Shown here: positions 61,159 to 64,000 of the stretch, in pieces
Layout: each line of letters opens with the position of its first letter
Position numbering within the stretch: position 1 is the stretch's first letter
From: Allobosea sp. AAP35
Lineage (GTDB): Bacteria; Pseudomonadota; Alphaproteobacteria; Rhizobiales; Beijerinckiaceae
DNA length: 64,000 nt
Direction: 5' to 3'
Assembly: GCF_001295925.1 (NCBI RefSeq)
Contig: NZ_LJHQ01000045.1
Span: 1-64,000, forward strand
Made by a program: the position numbers and the translations under genes
The notes under the pieces: generated by a model
What the model was told of the DNA's origin: nothing
The model's input: the letters and a program-made list of their open reading frames with translations, nothing else
The model's database searches: none

Positions 61159-63468
61159 TCAGAGCCGATACCCCGCCTCCTTCAGCGCGTTGAACACCTT
61201 GAGCGGCGTCGCCGGCATGTCGATCGCCTTGATGCCCGCAGCCCGGTCGAGCGCATCGACCATTGCGTTCATCACCGCCGGGCAGGCCCCGATCGCACCG
61301 GCCTCGCCCGCGCCCTTCACACCCAGCGCATTCGTGACGCAGCGCACATTGCGCGTCTCGAAATGGAAGTTGGGGATGTCGATGGCGCGCGGCAGCGCAT
61401 AATCCATGAAGGTCGCCGTCAGCATCTGGCCCGACGAATCGAACTTGATCTCCTCCATCAACGCCTGGCCGATGCCCTGCGCCGCGCCGCCATGGACCTG
61501 GCCCTGCAGCATGATCGGGTTCAGCGTCATGCCGAAATCGTCGACCACGACATAGTTGACGATCTCGGTCGCGCCCGTCTGCGGATCGACTTCGAGCTCG
61601 CAGACATGGGTGCCGTTCGGATAGGTCGCCTCCGGCGGCTGCCAGCTCTGATGAACGCGCAGCATCGCCGTCGTCGCGCCCGGCAGCGCGGCGATGGCAG
61701 CGAGGTCGAGCGCCTTGTCGGTGCCGACGACGCGGACCGCCCCATCGACGATCTCGAGATCGCCGATGCCGGCCTCGAGTTTCTCGGAGGCGAGCTGCTT
61801 CAGATTGTCCGACAGGATCGCGGTGGCCTTGTCGAGCGCCGCGCCGCCGACCGGAATCGAGCGCGAGCCGCCGGTGCCCGAGCCGGTCTCGACCTTGTCG
61901 GTGTCGCCCTGGATCACGCGGATGCGGTCCATCGGAATGTCGAGATGCTGCGAGACGAGCTGCGAATAGGCGGTCTCATGGCCCTGCCCGTTCGACTGCG
62001 TGCCGATCAGAACGGTGACCATGCCGTCCTTCTCCAGGATCACCGTCGAGCTTTCCGGCCCGCCGCCGCCGCAGGCCTCAATATAGCTCGCCATGCCGAT
62101 GCCGCGGATCTTGCCAGCCTTGTTGGCGGCCTTCAGCCGGGCCTTGAAGCCGTTCCAATCCGCCACCTCCATGGCGCGGCGCATATGCCCCTCGAACTCG
62201 CCGGAGTCATAGACGGGCCCGGTCTGCGTCTTGTGCGGCATCTCGGTCGGCTTGACGAAGTTGAGCGCACGCACCGCATCGGGCGTCTTGCCCGTCTCGC
62301 GTGCAATGGCATCGACCAGCCGCTCGATCAGATAGGCAGCCTCCGGCCGGCCGGCGCCGCGATAGGCATCGACCGCCATGGTGTTGGTCAGCACGCCGCG
62401 GAAGCGCACATGCACGGCGGGGATGCTGTAGCAGCCCGGCGTCATCGTCGTGCCGACCCAGGGGATGAAGGGCCCATATTGCGAGAGATAGGCGCCCATC
62501 TCAGCCGCCAGATCGACCTTGAGGCCGATGAACTTGCCGCGCTTGTCCAGCGCCATCGTGGCGGTGGCGAGATTGGCGCGGCCATGGGTGTCGGCCAGGA
62601 AATGCTCCGTCCGGTCCGCCACCCAGCGCACCGGGCGCTTCAGCTTCTCGGCCGCGACCATCGTCAGCGGGTATTCGCGGTACATGAAGATCTTGGTGCC
62701 GAAACCGCCGCCGACATCGGGCGTCACCACACGGATGCGCGAAGGATCGACCTTCAGGATGCTCTTGGCGAGGATGTCGCGCGTGCCGTGGCTGCCCTGG
62801 CTGCCGAGCGTCAAGGTCCAGCGCTGCGTCGGCTTGTCATATTCTGCGATGCAGGCGCGCGTTTCCATATAGTTGGAGGCGAGCCGGTTGTTGACGATCG
62901 TGACCGAAACCGTGCGGTCGGCCCCGGCGAAGGCGGCGTCGGTCTTTGCCTTGTCGCCCTGCTGCCCTTCGAACGCGACATTGCCCGGCCGGTCCGGCCA
63001 GATCTGCGGCGCCTTGGGGTCAAGCGCCTCCTCGATGCCGGTGACCGAAGGCAGGCTCTCCCACTCGATCTCGATCGCCTCGGCGGCGTCGCGAGCCTGG
63101 TCCAGCGTCTCCGCGACGATGAAGGCCACCGCCTCGCCGACGTGGCGCACGATGTTCATCGGCAGCACGGGCACGGGCAGCGGCGTCACCGGCTCGCCCG
63201 AGACCGTCTTGATCAGGCCCTTGCAGGGCAGATCGCCGAGATGGGCGACATCCTCGCCGGTCAGGATCAGCTTGACCCCCTTCATCGCGCGCGCCGCCTG
63301 CTTGTCGCGGATGGTGAAGGTGGCATGGGCATATTGCGAGCGCAGGACGAAGGCATGCAGCGCGCCTTCGACGGCCGTGTCATCGGTGTAGCGACCCGTG
63401 CCGGTCGTCAGGCGCTGGTCCTCGACCCGGCGCACCGGCTGGCCAAATCCGAATTTCATGGGGCGCAT
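61159..63468 (-). CDS. CoxL-like molybdopterin-binding subunit (form II)
   Basis: Large subunit of a xanthine-dehydrogenase-family molybdenum hydroxylase, 769 residues. Fold-typical motifs: FGFGQPVRRVEDQRL near the start, GGGFGTKI, SQGSHGTRD, the active-site loop AYRGAGR (form II; true CO dehydrogenases have AYxCSFR), TGSQSNGQGHET-like GTQSNGQGHET, and VKGAGEAGAIG with the catalytic Glu. No signal peptide. The small 2Fe-2S and FAD subunits usually encoded beside it are missing on both sides. ATG 63468 has an AAGGA site. The substrate is unknown. Confidence 0.9.
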   Translation of the reverse strand: MRPMKFGFGQPVRRVEDQRLTTGTGRYTDDTAVEGALHAFVLRSQYAHATFTIRDKQAARAMKGVKLILTGEDVAHLGDLPCKGLIKTVSGEPVTPLPVPVLPMNIVRHVGEAVAFIVAETLDQARDAAEAIEIEWESLPSVTGIEEALDPKAPQIWPDRPGNVAFEGQQGDKAKTDAAFAGADRTVSVTIVNNRLASNYMETRACIAEYDKPTQRWTLTLGSQGSHGTRDILAKSILKVDPSRIRVVTPDVGGGFGTKIFMYREYPLTMVAAEKLKRPVRWVADRTEHFLADTHGRANLATATMALDKRGKFIGLKVDLAAEMGAYLSQYGPFIPWVGTTMTPGCYSIPAVHVRFRGVLTNTMAVDAYRGAGRPEAAYLIERLVDAIARETGKTPDAVRALNFVKPTEMPHKTQTGPVYDSGEFEGHMRRAMEVADWNGFKARLKAANKAGKIRGIGMASYIEACGGGGPESSTVILEKDGMVTVLIGTQSNGQGHETAYSQLVSQHLDIPMDRIRVIQGDTDKVETGSGTGGSRSIPVGGAALDKATAILSDNLKQLASEKLEAGIGDLEIVDGAVRVVGTDKALDLAAIAALPGATTAMLRVHQSWQPPEATYPNGTHVCELEVDPQTGATEIVNYVVVDDFGMTLNPIMLQGQVHGGAAQGIGQALMEEIKFDSSGQMLTATFMDYALPRAIDIPNFHFETRNVRCVTNALGVKGAGEAGAIGACPAVMNAMVDALDRAAGIKAIDMPATPLKVFNALKEAGYRL

Positions 63469-63585
63469 GGTCGGTATCCTTCAGAAGAGGTCGAACGAAA
63501 GACTGGAACAGGATCGAAGTTGCGTCAGCCCCGGCAAATGGCGTGCCGCGATGCGCCGGGCGCAAGGCGAAGGATCGGGTCGCGC

Positions 63586-63900
63586 TCAGGTTGCGACAGG
63601 CTCGCCCTGCATCACCCAATCCCGGAAGCCGCCGAGATAATGGCTGTCGACGTCGAGCCCGGCCGACTGCGCGAACTCCATCGCCCGCAGCGACCGCACC
63701 CCGGCGGCGCATGAGAGGACGATCCGCTTGCCGGGCTCGTTGGGCAGGTCGGCGGGGTCGAAGCGCGAGAGCGGGCGCGACACCGAGCCCGGAATATGTC
63801 CGGCGGCGAATTCATGCGGCTCGCGCACATCGACGAGGAGGATCGAGCCGTCGGACAGCCCGGTCTTGATGTCGTCGATGTCGAGATCATTCACGGTCAA
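63586..63900 (-). CDS. Rhodanese-like sulfurtransferase
   Basis: 104-residue single-domain rhodanese. VDVREPHEFAAGHIPGSVSRPLSRF (about 23-47) and the active-site loop with Cys64 (VLSCAAGVRS) are typical; the loop CAAGVRS is a common bacterial variant. It transfers sulfane sulfur to thiol acceptors in the cytoplasm and could support molybdenum-cofactor sulfuration for the downstream hydroxylase (117-nt gap, same strand), which is inference. Confidence 0.9.
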   Translation of the reverse strand: MTVNDLDIDDIKTGLSDGSILLVDVREPHEFAAGHIPGSVSRPLSRFDPADLPNEPGKRIVLSCAAGVRSLRAMEFAQSAGLDVDSHYLGGFRDWVMQGEPVAT

Positions 63901-63918
63901 GGCAGCGGCTCCGCAGTC

Positions 63919-64000
63919 TCACTCCAGCAGCTTCACCAGATAAAGCGTGAGCGCCGGAAATGCCACCATGATGCCGAGCCGGAGAATGTCGGCGGCGACG
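63919..64000 (-). CDS. Membrane protein C-terminus, probable TRAP transporter large permease (partial)
   Basis: Only the last 26 codons are in the window: a hydrophobic end, VAADILRLGIMVAFPALTLYLVKLLE, then stop. This fits the C-terminal helix of DctM-type TRAP permeases, where ...R..LL..FP.L.L.L is common. The N-terminal part lies beyond 64000. Assignment is tentative because of the short length. Confidence 0.45.
   Translation of the reverse strand, partial: VAADILRLGIMVAFPALTLYLVKLLE

Noticed and set aside
61159-63468. Aerobic carbon monoxide dehydrogenase (form I CoxL)
   Set aside because: The active-site loop is AYRGAGR, not AYxCSFR, so CO oxidation cannot be assumed.

Overview
This window looks like chromosomal DNA of an alphaproteobacterium of the order Hyphomicrobiales (Rhizobiales), probably Bosea or a close relative. 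The evidence is a GC content in the mid-60s, FliX/FlbT/FlaF/CheL-type flagellar proteins, MotE- and DUF6468-type proteins, CckA behind flhB, a GAAC-N7-GAAC LexA box at recA, and Rhizobiales-style intergenic palindromes. The genus is an inference from protein style, not a measurement.

Layout. 1-1600 is a less GC-rich stretch with a ParB-like gene, possibly the edge of an island. 1930-18457 is the first flagellar block: flgH-flgA-flgG-flgF on minus, fliL-fliM-DUF6468-motE-like-large exported TPR protein on plus, fliP-fliO on minus, flgB-flgC-fliE-fliQ-fliR-flhB on plus. cckA follows directly (18475-21036). 21043-32646 is mostly housekeeping: a P1 peptidase, recA, alaS, a MloK1-like K+ channel, a small exported protein, icd, an exported beta-rich protein, and an SDR-cupin pair. 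32762-43588 is the second flagellar block: fliX, flgI-cheL-flgN-like-flaG-like, flbT, flagellin, flaF, flgL-flgK-flgE. 43785-48969 holds YcjF/YcjX-type proteins, SixA, an SleB-type hydrolase and MoxR. 48970-50736 is an insertion with a possible clan-CD-like protein and an IS5 transposase remnant. 50737-64000 is a mixed metabolic region: a KefB-type antiporter, a glycosyltransferase and PlcP-like pair, several SDRs, a DMT transporter, an XRE-cupin regulator, a RES/Xre toxin-antitoxin pair, two c-type cytochromes, a CoxL-type molybdenum subunit, a rhodanese, and the end of a probable TRAP permease.

How it works together. The flagellar promoters suggest a Caulobacter-like hierarchy. CtrA boxes (TTAA-N7-TTAA) lie upstream of fliL and flgB/fliO, with a near match at fliX. 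Sigma-54 promoters (GG-N10-GC) lie upstream of flgF, flgI and flgE, each about 100-130 bp from one or two copies of a palindrome CCCGGCAGAAnnTGCC that resembles FlbD-binding ftr elements. The window also encodes CckA (the kinase that feeds CtrA) and FliX (the FlbD partner). CtrA, FlbD, RpoN, fliF/G/I/N, flhA and motA/B are not in the window.

The candidates least explained by known biology are the 1158-residue exported AMIN-like/TPR protein beside the MotE-like gene, the possible clan-CD-like protein at 49462, the composite CtrA/ftr switches, a possible structured RNA near 28600, and a molybdenum hydroxylase large subunit with no FeS or FAD partner but with two cytochromes.
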